DNA from: Omphalotus guepiniiformis
Lineage: Eukaryota > Basidiomycota > Agaricomycetes > Agaricales > Omphalotaceae
Direction: 5' to 3'
NCBI GenBank assembly: GCA_028554645.1
Contig: JAQOOI010000052.1
Location: 87,173 to 151,172, forward strand
Length of the DNA: 64,000 bases
Position numbers and translations under genes: made by a program
The notes under the pieces: generated by a model
The model's input: only the letters and a program-made list of their open reading frames with translations
Told to the model about the DNA's origin: nothing
Databases searched by the model: none
In this document: positions 1-9,988 of the stretch, in pieces
Layout: every line of letters begins with the position of its first letter
Numbering within the stretch: the first letter of the stretch is position 1

Positions 1-2
1 TT

Positions 3-368
3 CTATCTGCAGGTGCAGATGTCAATGCAAAGGGTAGTTCCTATGGGAATGCTCTTGTAGCTGCTGCTCAATCTAGAAATGAGGCCATTGTGAAGCTTCT
101 TCTCTCTGCAGGTGCAGATGTCAATGCTGAGGGTGGATATTATGGAACTGCTCTGCAAGCTGCTGCTAATTCTGGAAATGAAGCCATTGTAAAGCTTCTT
201 CTCTCTGCAGGTGCAGATGTCAATGCTGAGGATGGATCTTATGGATGTGCTTTGCAAGCTGCTGCAAATTCTGGAAATGAGGCTATTGTGAAGCTTCTTC
301 TCTCTGCAGGTGCAGATGTCAATGCTCTTGATAAAAAAACCAGATTTTCTTTTCACATTGCTTCTTAG
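3..368 (+). CDS. Ankyrin-repeat protein, C-terminal end (5' truncated by window)
   Basis: An open frame runs from the window edge to a TAG at 366-368. It encodes three and a half near-identical ankyrin repeats of 33-34 residues, each with the core LLLSAGADVNA followed by G..YG.AL.AAA.SGNEAIVK. Ankyrin repeats are protein-interaction modules. Repeats this similar at DNA level suggest recent internal expansion. In fungi such arrays commonly end NACHT/NLR-like or other multidomain proteins, but no N-terminal domain is visible here, so the parent architecture is unknown. The last repeat ends abruptly in a short non-repeat tail (DKKTRFSFHIAS), a plausible natural C-terminus. The ankyrin assignment is secure; the role is not. 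Confidence 0.8.
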   Translation, partial: LSAGADVNAKGSSYGNALVAAAQSRNEAIVKLLLSAGADVNAEGGYYGTALQAAANSGNEAIVKLLLSAGADVNAEDGSYGCALQAAANSGNEAIVKLLLSAGADVNALDKKTRFSFHIAS

Positions 369-1015
369 TCTGATGTTTCTCTCCTAGCTACTCTTAGGCA
401 CTATATATGTAGGCACAGATTTCTCTTCATATAAGCTGAAATATCACTTGTGATTACCATCTGTTTAAATTCAAAAGCCAAGATAAAACTTTGAGAGATT
501 GGTTCATAGTCAAATTTATCATGAAATATGCATGTACTATTGCCTAACCAGAATGAGTTTAGAAGGTCAAAAGTTATGATAGTAATTGGTTTGACCTGTA
601 AAGGTGAGAAATGAATATCTTGTAATGAGTTTGTCCCCTATCCACACTCAATGGTAGCCACAATCTACATCAAGAAATGGTGGGTTGAGCTTAACTGTGA
701 ATGAGTGAGAATCTGGAAATTGGTTGAAGGTACATAGGTCACTATCTTGATTGAATGGTTCTTTACAAACACATTACAAACCAACAAGTCACACATATCA
801 ACAAAAGACCCAAACAGATAACATGATAACACTATGACACAAACACTACAACCAAACAAAACACTACAACCAAACAGCTATGGGAAGGAGAACAAGCAAC
901 AAACATTGCTGGAACTAGTCTTGCATCTTGCATCAAGAAAGAGCAGAAATGACTGTTATTGGGAAGAGTGATGCAGAGGTTAGACTCAAAATTGAGGAAT
1001 TACTTCATTTCTTAC

Positions 1016-1086
1016 CTTCCCCTTCCCCTTTCACTCCTTTCCCTTTCCCTTTCCCTTTCCCTTTCACTCCTTTCCCTTTCCCTCCA
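1016..1086. repeat. Pyrimidine-rich (CTTTCC)n microsatellite
   Basis: Tandem imperfect copies of a 6-base CTTTCC-type unit, interrupted twice by CACTCC. The strand is almost pure pyrimidine for about 70 bases. Confidence 0.8.
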
Positions 1087-3656
1087 CCTCTCTCACCCTA
1101 CTTCTACACCACTCCTACCCCCACTCTCTAGCCTCAATAAATAATGGGTTCAGAGTCCAACCTCACCATACTTCTTTCTGTATCCCACATCTTTTCTAAA
1201 TTCAAAATCCCATACAAACTAACCATTGTTTCCACACTGGATTCTCAACTGTCTTTTTCAATATCCAAAGGGTCTTAAGAACAGAGGCATGAGAGTTGTA
1301 GTAGCTGGTGTGGGCAGAGCAGCTCATTTAACTAGGGTAGTAGCTTTGTTGACTTGTTCCCAGTTGTTGGTGTTCTTGTTAGGAGAGGAGGTGGGGTTGG
1401 GGAGTGTCAATCTGTTGTTGAGTATTGTTTAGATGCCTGTGGGTGTTTTGCCTCCTTACCCACCATGACTTTGTGTGCTGACTGGTCTTGTGGCACCTTT
1501 TACTGCAAGGTATCATAGTAGCCACTGTATCAATAAACTACAATACCAACACTAGATTACTCACCATTAGAATTTTATTGACTGGGATTAAGAGGCTAGC
1601 AGATAAAATGGAGGTGTATATGGAGGAGATAAGAAAGAGACTGAGAGGAAGGTTGAGCAGTTGGAGGAGGATGGTTGGTTGGGAAATTTGCAGGATGGTT
1701 CTAGTTCTGGTATGAGTTAGGGCTGGGAGAGGGTGCAGGTGAGAGATAGGTGGGTAGAAGGGATAAACTAAATGTAACAGACTGATCCCATAGTCATGCT
1801 AACTGTTGTGCCAAAAGGCCAGCAATGCTAGATTTATTCTAGCATTGTTGGATATACTATATAGACAGTACTTGCTCATATTGCTGAGAGTTGGGCACAT
1901 GCCATTTTATGACATGTTACTTTTTGTGACACTAAAAAGACAAAGACAAAGACTGTAATCATTCTTACTTGTTACTTGTTTTATGTTTTTCTTGTTCCAT
2001 AAAAATACAGTGAGTTCATTCTCAATGCAATGCAATGTAATACAATGCCCAGATCAGATCCCAGTGTTAACACATAACATATTGCATTCATACCAATAAC
2101 CAATCAATCCACAGTGATATCTACCTCTCTTATTATGCCCAGTATGCCTATGCCTATGCCCACACCTGCAGTGAATGTTGAACACCAGAACCCAATGCGG
2201 TGATGTGCTTGGTATGGAATATGAATGAGAAGAAGTGCTAGCTAACTCGAAGGAATCTACCAAGCACTCAAAACACACACACAACACACAAAGACTTTTA
2301 AGTTTGTGGGGTTTGGAGGACTAACAAACTCTGTGAAGTGAATAAGGTTCTTGTAAGAGGAGCTCGGAGAAATAGTCAAAACCAACACGGCACAGATGAA
2401 TCTATGCTACACACCACGCAAACGAACTAACGTGCTGAAAACGCATACACACCTGAAACACCTGAAATTAAACGATTTCTACTGTGAATATGATGGGAAT
2501 AAAGGGCTAGACTATGTCCCATAGTGCTAGCTAAAACATAGAACACGAATAGTTAAAGGCTCAAAGTAAAAGGACTACGATGTACGAGTATGCATCAAGA
2601 CCTTATGGCTGATATGCCTCTAGACCTTCGGCAAAGTAACTACCTGCTGCGGGACTGTACAGTATGGTCAGACCCACCCTGCCTGGCAAAGAGCCCTCCG
2701 TCTGGAAGTCGCTATTCGAGTATCTGTGTAATCCACGGGACTTAGGAAGGAAGAAACTACACACACACAGATGTAATAGCCTCATGAGCCTACATAACGT
2801 CAAAAGGACAAAGCTAGAGGTATCGCCGAGCCATCAAAATGGTTTGTTTGAACTTAGCCGACCTCCTAGAACCTGCAGATTGATGATATACTGGAGATAA
2901 CACTTTATGATCGGAAATATATGATCGATGATTCCGTTCCGAGATACTAGATGGTCAAAGCTATGAAAATGATCGGTCTCGATGACTGTATAATAACTTA
3001 TTAGTAAAGTAATGACAGAATTGGCCTTTGAGCGCTGGATATTGGTATATCTACGAGGTGCTATGGGGTCTAGATGTCGAAATAGGAGAAAATACGGAAG
3101 CCCGACGGGATAAATAACTAGAAACTGCCCTTGGCGCCCCTATAAGTACACTGTAAAACAGTTACGAAGATGAATAATAACGAAATGCATAGAAGTAGTT
3201 CGTTTAGAATGGCTTGAGCGCATGATAAGAAGGGTCTAGATGTACCAAAAACATCACTAAAACATAATACTTACACATATATGCCCAAGAACTGCATATA
3301 ATTACCCTCTAGATGTGCCTACTTACCCAACTCAGTCATATTGTTTCTGTTTATATCCATTTTATACTCGATGTTATCCCTCTGTTCCTTTTAATTACTC
3401 CACTCAGTTTTCTATCTATTTATGAAATACTTACAAGCAGTAGAGTACATATACTGTCATGTATAGGGTCGAGCACCCCAGGTTACGACTGCCCGCCAAA
3501 TTGGAGAACTTTACGTATCTTCTAGAGCGTTAAATCGCAGAAGGCCTCTTGATTGTGAACGTCAGGCCCCGGTTCTTCGAGCTGGTAGAGGCAGACTATT
3601 AGGAATTGCAGTGCTTTGATAGAGTGCTAAATATCTGAACATCTGTTGTGTTTGAA

Positions 3657-3694
3657 CTGTCTGTCTGTCTGTCTGTCTGTCTGTGTCTGTCTGT
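3657..3694. repeat. (TGTC)n microsatellite
   Basis: About nine tandem TGTC units with one interruption. The array ends some 20 bases before the 5' LTR of the chromovirus. Confidence 0.85.
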
Positions 3695-3712
3695 TTTGCT
3701 GTTTCTGGTACT

Positions 3713-4165
3713 TGTTACGAACATTTTCTTTTTCATCTTATCTCATTGTTTGTACATATAGACACTTTTATTACCAGTAGATAACATCGTAAGTTATAGA
3801 TCTAGGGTTATATTAAATACACACGTATGTAGCATGATGATCAAGATCAAGTATGTAGACCTCAAGGCGATCACGATCATTAATGAAGTACTTGAGGCGA
3901 TCGAACTCATGGTAGACACACGGTGGATTAGTCAAGGGTTATAGCCCAGGGTTTAGGGTTTTATTTACGTATATAATAAGTCCGCTTAGGTAGATATTTC
4001 TTTAGCTTCAATCTTGTCAATAACTCCTCGAGTTTAGACTTGTACTTAGCATAACTTCTTTGTATCATTCCTCTTCTCAATTCTATTTCCTGCTTTTCTC
4101 TAATTCGTGTGAAACTGAGATTCTTGTGTTTGGTTATTTGAGTTTGACAACTCGAGTCACTGACA
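3713..4165 (+). repeat. 5' LTR of the chromovirus
   Basis: Bounded by TG...CA and matched over its whole length by 9537-9988. By eye about 29 differences were counted, mostly transitions, giving roughly 93-94 percent identity between the LTRs. Confidence 0.92.
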
Positions 4166-4700
4166 TAAGATCGAAGCTACACAACTCACCCGACCAACAC
4201 AATTCAAATCGCCTTCTTGTTGCTATTTCAGTAGCAAGTAAGTTTCTCTTGACCTTTCACACGCTTACTTCATTTTCTCCCTTTGATATTCGGGTTTCCG
4301 TCCGAATTAGGAATCTGTGCTCCATTAGAGTAATTGCGCCTATAGTACAAACAAGTAACGTTGAGTCTGACTCGGTACTGGCAGCAGAAAGCATCGTCTG
4401 ATAACCAACCTTCGGGGAGGGGACTTTGCGCTTGGGGAACGAGGTGCACTCCTAGAAAGGCACGCCCAGGTTTACTCAGCAAGTGAGCACAGATTTAGGA
4501 ACTCGTTTATTAGAGGCAGAAAAGGTCCCGAAATCTCTTTGTGAGGTTACTGACGGACCGAAGTAAACTCTACCATTACGGAATCTTGGGGGAACTTTAG
4601 CAGTCTCTTCGAAGAAACCACTATCCCATCACCTATCACACCTTCCTACAAATCTCTTGCATCATCTCCCTATTCTACCCGACCTTCTACCCCTATCAGA

Positions 4701-5591
4701 ATGTCTGAAACCGACACCTCGCGAGGAAAATCACTCCTCAACAAACCCGACAATTTCACCGGCGTCAAATCTGAATTTAAGAATTGGCGACGGAGATTGT
4801 TCACCTATATCCGTGATAAGAAGAATGGTATCACGACAGATGATGAAAGGATCGACGTTGCGATCTCTTTCATGAATGGAAAGCTTGTGGACGGATGGGT
4901 GAATAATTACTACAACACCCATTTTGACCAAGACAACGAGAAGTGGCAGAAGGACTGGGCGCACTTCAAGCAAGCCTTGAACAAGGTGTTCCTAGATTCC
5001 GGTCTGCAGAGGACAGCGCAGGAGAAGGTGGAGTTGTTGAAGCAGGGAGCGGGAACGGCGGAGGAGTATTTCCAGAAGTTGGAAATACTGTTGACGGAGG
5101 CGGATTACAAGAAGGATGACCCGTACGTGGTGCGGCTCATCGAGAAGGGCATTAATGAAAAAACAATTGATGCCATTTACACGAGGGATGAGCTACCCAA
5201 AGTGTACGACGAATGGAAGGACATAGTGATCAAGATTGATCAGCTATGGAGAAGGCGTCAGGAATGGCGCAAGAACCAGAACAGACCGGCGTTTACGCCA
5301 AGAAGGGAACAAAGTCCGCAGCAAGCGGCAGGAAGTGGTGATCGGAGAGACGCCACAGGAACGACCTTTGGGGGTACAGGTAAACCCATGGACATTGACG
5401 CAGCCCGAAGGAATGGGCAGTGTTTCAATTGCGGACAGAGGGGGCATATCTCGCGGGATTGTCCAGCAAAGCGGGGTCAGAGAGTGAGGCAGGTGAACGT
5501 ACAGGAGGAAGAGAAGAAAGAAGAACAGCCACCGAGCTGGTTCTTGAACTGGTTGAAATCGGATGCGGGTTTTGTCAGAGCTCAGAAGTGA
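4701..5591 (+). CDS. gag: Gag polyprotein of the chromovirus
   Basis: A 296-residue structural protein that would package the element RNA in virus-like particles. Residues ~20-190 match the retrotransposon gag fold (hydrophobic helices with W..D...F...L...F). A Pro/Arg/Gln-rich linker follows, then a CCHC zinc knuckle with C241, C244, H249 and C254 for RNA binding. The ATG at 4701 is the first in frame after the long leader. The frame ends at TGA 5589-5591. The -1 frame is open across the end (to 5791), with a slippery heptamer at 5567-5573 in the right register, which suggests pol is expressed by ribosomal frameshifting. Gag itself looks intact. Confidence 0.92.
   Translation: MSETDTSRGKSLLNKPDNFTGVKSEFKNWRRRLFTYIRDKKNGITTDDERIDVAISFMNGKLVDGWVNNYYNTHFDQDNEKWQKDWAHFKQALNKVFLDSGLQRTAQEKVELLKQGAGTAEEYFQKLEILLTEADYKKDDPYVVRLIEKGINEKTIDAIYTRDELPKVYDEWKDIVIKIDQLWRRRQEWRKNQNRPAFTPRREQSPQQAAGSGDRRDATGTTFGGTGKPMDIDAARRNGQCFNCGQRGHISRDCPAKRGQRVRQVNVQEEEKKEEQPPSWFLNWLKSDAGFVRAQK
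5567..5573 (+). promoter_or_regulatory. Candidate -1 ribosomal frameshift site (G GGT TTT)
   Basis: Seven-base GGGTTTT, read in the gag frame as gcG GGT TTT, fits the X XXY YYZ slippery rule exactly. It lies 15 bases before the gag stop, and shifting -1 enters an open frame continuing to 5791. A downstream stimulatory structure was not computed. Confidence 0.5.
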
Positions 5592-8500
5592 ATACAGGTC
5601 CTTCTGAGTTAGAATCGGAACAGTCTAGTGTAGATCACAAGGACAGCAATTTTCACTTTGTATTTAATCATCCTGAGAATAAATTTGCGTCAGTATCTAC
5701 AAAGTCCGATTCAAAACCTGTGAGAGAACGTTATCCGCCAAATTCGGCCAAGTTCACCAGAATGGATAGCGCAGAGAGTAAGGGAGGATGAGTCAGAACG
5801 AGCGGTGGGAATTTTGAGAGCATGGATGCCAACCTGTCGGGCCAGGGAAGCATCGGAAGAAACAGTTGCCCAGATCCGGTCATTGGACATTAGCGAAGCC
5901 GTCACAGCCGTAAAGTCACTCAAAAAAAACTTGCGGTTCGTAAAAGGTACTAAGGGCAGAGATCTCAAGCTGTCTGTTACAATCGATGACATCGAAAGTG
6001 GCAAGCAGATAGAAACATCGGCATTACTTGACAGTGGAGCAACGGGTTCTTGCGTCAATAAAGAATTCGTAGAGCGACATGGTTTAACTGTTAAGAAATT
6101 ACCAGTAAAGATGCCGGTATACAATGCTGATGGTACCTTAAACGAAGACGGTTCAATTGAAGGATTCATAGAAGTCAGATTGGTAATGGGAGATCATGCA
6201 GAACGCATTGAACTTGCTGTTACAAATTTAGGCAAAACGGACATTTTCTTAGGACTCGATTGGTTAAGACGTCATAACCCCAATATAGATTGGAATGACT
6301 CGACTTTAAAGTTTGACCGATGTCCTAAGAAGTGTGGTTACATACCGTATTACCTAAAACCTGAATCTGATGCTGAAGTCCGGGAACTGGAAGAAGGGGA
6401 TCGGTTGTTTTACCTAAATTGGGATGGATATCTTCGGAGTATGAACTTTGGAAAAGGCAAAAAGACTGAGTCAAAAGCAGACAAGTACGTCAATGAGTAC
6501 AAGGATGTTTTTGATGAAGCCGATTTCCAAAATTTACCCGAACGAAGACCCTGGGACCATGCAATTGAACTGAAGCCAGACTTTACGCCAGTAGATTGCA
6601 AGGTCTATCCATTAAATCCTTCGGAACAGAAAGTTTTAGATGAGTTCATTAAGGAAAATCTGAAATCTGGACGAATTAGACCATCAAAGTCACCGATGGC
6701 CTCACCATTCTTCTTTGTGGCAAAGAAAGATGGGAAACTTCGACCCGTCCAGGATTATCGGAAATTGAATGAAGCAACGATAAAGAACAAATACCCATTG
6801 CCGCTCATTCAAGAACTCATTGATAAACTGAAGGATTCGAAAGTATTTTCGAAAATGGATGTTCGATGGGGATACAATAATATCCGGATCAAAGAAGGTA
6901 ATGAGTGGAAGGCGGCATTTAGGACTAATCGGGGGCTCTTTGAACCAACGGTTATGTTCTTTGGTCTTACAAATTCTCCGGCGACCTTCCAAGTGTTCAT
7001 GAATCATATCTTAAGGGATTTGATCAACGAAGGTCACGTCATGGTGTACTTAGACGATATCTTGGTTTTCACAAATACAATCGAAGAGCACGAGTCAATT
7101 GTAAAACAGGTGTTAGATATATTACAACAACACAAGTTGTATCTTAGACCTGAAAAGTGCGAATTTGAGACCAGTAATGTTGAGTACCTTGGAGTGTTTG
7201 TAGGAAATGGACAAGTGCGGATGGATCCAAAGAAAGTCAAAGCGGTAAAAGAATGGAAAATACCAGGAAACAAGAAGGAAGTACAGTCCTTCTTGGGTTT
7301 CTGCAACTTCTACCGACGATTTATCCGAGGATTTAGTCAAGTGGCAAAACCATTGTCATCACTGACCGGGAATTCAAAGTGGGAATGGACAGAGCAACAA
7401 CAGCAGGCATTCGAAGAACTCAAAAAGTAGAATTGCCGAAGAAGTAGTTCTAACTATATCCCGTGATCATGGACAATTCAGAGTCGAGGCAGATTCATCA
7501 GATTATGCGAACGGAGCTGTCTTATCACAAAAGATAGATGGAAAATGGTGGCCTATTGCGTTCAGATCTAGATCTCTAAATGAAACGGAACGTAATTATG
7601 AGATCTATGATAAGGAAATGATGGCCATTATGGATTCCTTAGCAGATTGGAGACAGTATCTGATGGGTGCAGAAGAGTCATTTGAGATCTATACAGATCA
7701 TCAAAATCTTCAGTATTTCAAAAAACCTCAGAAATTGAATCGCCGACAAGCCCGATGGATCACTGAATTATCCGAATACGACTTTACATTGATTCATAAA
7801 CCCGGAAAGTCAATGGGAAAGCCAGATGCATTGTCCAGGATGGCCAATCATGAGACGGGGGAGAAAGACAATGAGGACGTGGTACTTTTAAAGCCGGAAC
7901 TTTTTTTGATCAACAGACTAGAGATGCCCGAGGACGAGATCTTAGATCTTATAAAGAAGAAGTCGAAAGTACGGGATAATCTAGTAAATAAGGCTTTGGA
8001 AGGAAAAGAGAAGGATTGGATTGAGTCAGAGGAAGGAATTGTGACGTGGCAGGATAGAATTTACGTGCCTATTGATAATAGGTTACGAGGGAAGATCATT
8101 GGATTGCATCATGATACTGTTCTTACGGGACATCCAGGGCAGTTCAAAACCATGGAATTGGTGACGAGAAACTATTGGTGGCCGGGAATTACTCAGGACG
8201 TACGGAAATACGTTAAAGGGTGTGAAAAGTGTCAAGCCACTAAGATTCATCAAACCAAACCAACGGGAACACTAGTCACAAATAATGTTCCACAAGGTCC
8301 CTGGGAAGCCATAGGAACAGATCTGATCGGAGAACTACCGGAAGCCGGAGGTTTTAATGCCATAAGTGTGACTGTGGACCATTTCACAAAACGAACACGT
8401 CTGGTACCCACACACATGTCGTTAACGTCTGAGGGAATGGCCAGAATCTATAGGGATAAAATCTTTCCTATACATGGATTACCGAGAAAGATTATTCATG

Positions 8501-9525
8501 ATCGGGGACCCCAATATCATTCCCGATTCATAAAGGAACTATACCGGTTATTAGGCATTCAAGGAAGCTTCACAACAGCATATCACCCACAGACGAATGG
8601 ACAGACGGAACGGATGAACCAAGAGATTGAACATTATCTCCGGTTATTCATCAATCAACATCAGAACGACTGGCATGAATGGTTACCAACAGCAGAGTTT
8701 GTGTTGAATGATAGGATACACTCAGCCACGGGTGTCACTCCGTTCTATGCGGATATGGGACGACATCCATATAAGGGAACAGCTCCAAAAACTCCGTCGG
8801 CAAACCCCACAGCACAGGAATTTGCCGATAAGATGGTCAAGATCAGGGACGAAGTAGGAGCAGCGCTCAAAAAGGCAAAGGAAGACATGACTCGGTATTA
8901 CGACAAGAAAAGGAAACCATCAGTCGAATACAAGCCTAATGACAAAGTATGGCTTGAAGCGACAAATCTGACTTCTGATCGACCAATGAAGAAGTTGGAT
9001 GATAAACGATTTGGTCCTTTCGAAGTTGTAAAGAAAATTGGAACGACGTCATACCAGCTAAAGATCCCAAAGACTTGGAAGAGAATACATCCAGTCTTTA
9101 ACGAAGTTCTACTGTCACCCTATTATCCGCCTGAATTCCCCGAGCAGCCTAAGAATGATAATCCGTCACCAGTGATAGAAGGAGAAGAACCGGAGTTCAA
9201 AGTGGAAGAGATAGTAGATTCAGGGAAATATAGGGGAGGGAGATTTGGATACAAAGTCCAATGGAAGGGATACTCGCGGCACGAACAGACATGGGAACCA
9301 TTAGCAAACCTTGCAAACGCAAAAGAAGCAATCGAAGAGTTCCATAAAAAATTCCCCACTAAACCACGACCACCTCAGTTAAGAAAGATTGAGGTCCCAA
9401 TTTCCTTATTCCCGACGTCATTGTTACGACCTATCCCTGAAGCATGTACGGAAGTAGTAGAAACGAAGAAGATGCCGACAGAAGCATTAGCAGTGAAGTT
9501 AGGGCGATGGGGACATTGTCTCTAA
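5574..9525 (+). pseudogene. pol: Pol polyprotein (protease, RT, RNase H, integrase, chromodomain), frameshifted
   Basis: The coding frame moves three times. From the gag overlap it runs in the -1 frame to TGA at 5789-5791, is then open in another frame to TAG at 7428-7430, and continues +1 from 7429 to 9525. The last two changes each look like a single inserted base. Domains in order: aspartic protease with LLDSGAT near 6024-6044; reverse transcriptase with the catalytic YLDD at 7047-7058; RNase H (about 7429-7850, TDHQNL conserved); integrase with an HHCC zinc finger (second CxxC at 8221), DDE residues near 8320, 8500 and 8608; chromodomain at about 9200-9360 (YxVxWKGY...TWEP). Chromodomains steer integration to modified histones. 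Catalytic residues are kept, so decay is recent. Confidence 0.9.
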
Positions 9526-9536
9526 GGAGGGGGTCA

Positions 9537-9988
9537 TGTTACGAACGTTTTCTTTTTCATCTTATCTCATTGTTTGTGCATATAGACACTTTTATTATCA
9601 GTACATAACATCGTAAGTTATAGATCTAGGGCTATATTAAATACACATGTATGTAGCATGATGATCGAGATCAAGCATGTAGACCTCAAAGTGATCACGA
9701 TCATTAATGAAGTACTTGAGGTGATCGAACTCATGGTAGACACACGGTGGATTAGTCAAGGGTTATAGCCCAGGGTTTAGGGTTTTATTTACGTATATAA
9801 TAAGTCCGTTTAGGTAGATATTTCTTTAGCTTCGATCTTGTCAATAACTCGTCGAGTTTAGACTTGTACTTAGCATACTTCTCTGTATTGTCTCTCTTCT
9901 CAATTCCACTTTCTGCTTTTCTCTTACTCGTGTGAAACTAAGATCATTGTGTTTGGTTATTTGAGTTTGATAACTCGAGTCGCTGACA
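9537..9988 (+). repeat. 3' LTR of the chromovirus
   Basis: Direct repeat of 3713-4165, preceded by the polypurine tract. Its last base is also the first base of the large palindrome, so the two structures abut without any unique DNA between them. Confidence 0.92.

Larger units (their letters stand above)
369..3712. other. Gene-poor region upstream of the retrotransposon
   Basis: No convincing gene was found in 3.3 kb. All open frames are short and resemble no family. The stretch holds a pyrimidine-rich microsatellite, a TGTC microsatellite next to the LTR, and AT-rich unique-looking DNA. A 15-16 base string around 2667 (tggtcagacccaccct) recurs at about 20154, hinting at dispersed repeat remnants. 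Confidence 0.5.
3713..9988 (+). mobile_element. Ty3/Gypsy LTR retrotransposon, chromovirus clade
   Basis: A 6.3 kb element with two LTRs of about 452 bp, both starting TGTTACGAAC and ending CTGACA. Gag, protease, reverse transcriptase, RNase H and integrase follow in the Ty3/Gypsy order (integrase last), and a C-terminal chromodomain places it among chromoviruses. A purine-rich tract (aaggaggggg) sits just before the 3' LTR, as expected for second-strand priming. No standard tRNA primer-binding site was recognised after the 5' LTR. The five bases outside the two LTRs differ (gtact, gttat), so no target-site duplication is visible. Pol carries two frameshift lesions, so this copy is probably dead, although its domains are well preserved. 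Confidence 0.95.

Noticed and set aside
928..1144. Two overlapping frames with Phe/Pro or Leu/Ser repeats
   Set aside because: They are translations of the CTTTCC microsatellite.
3945..3965. Telomere-like TTTAGGG strings inside the LTR
   Set aside because: Only one or two units, repeated identically in both LTRs; part of the LTR, not a telomeric tract.
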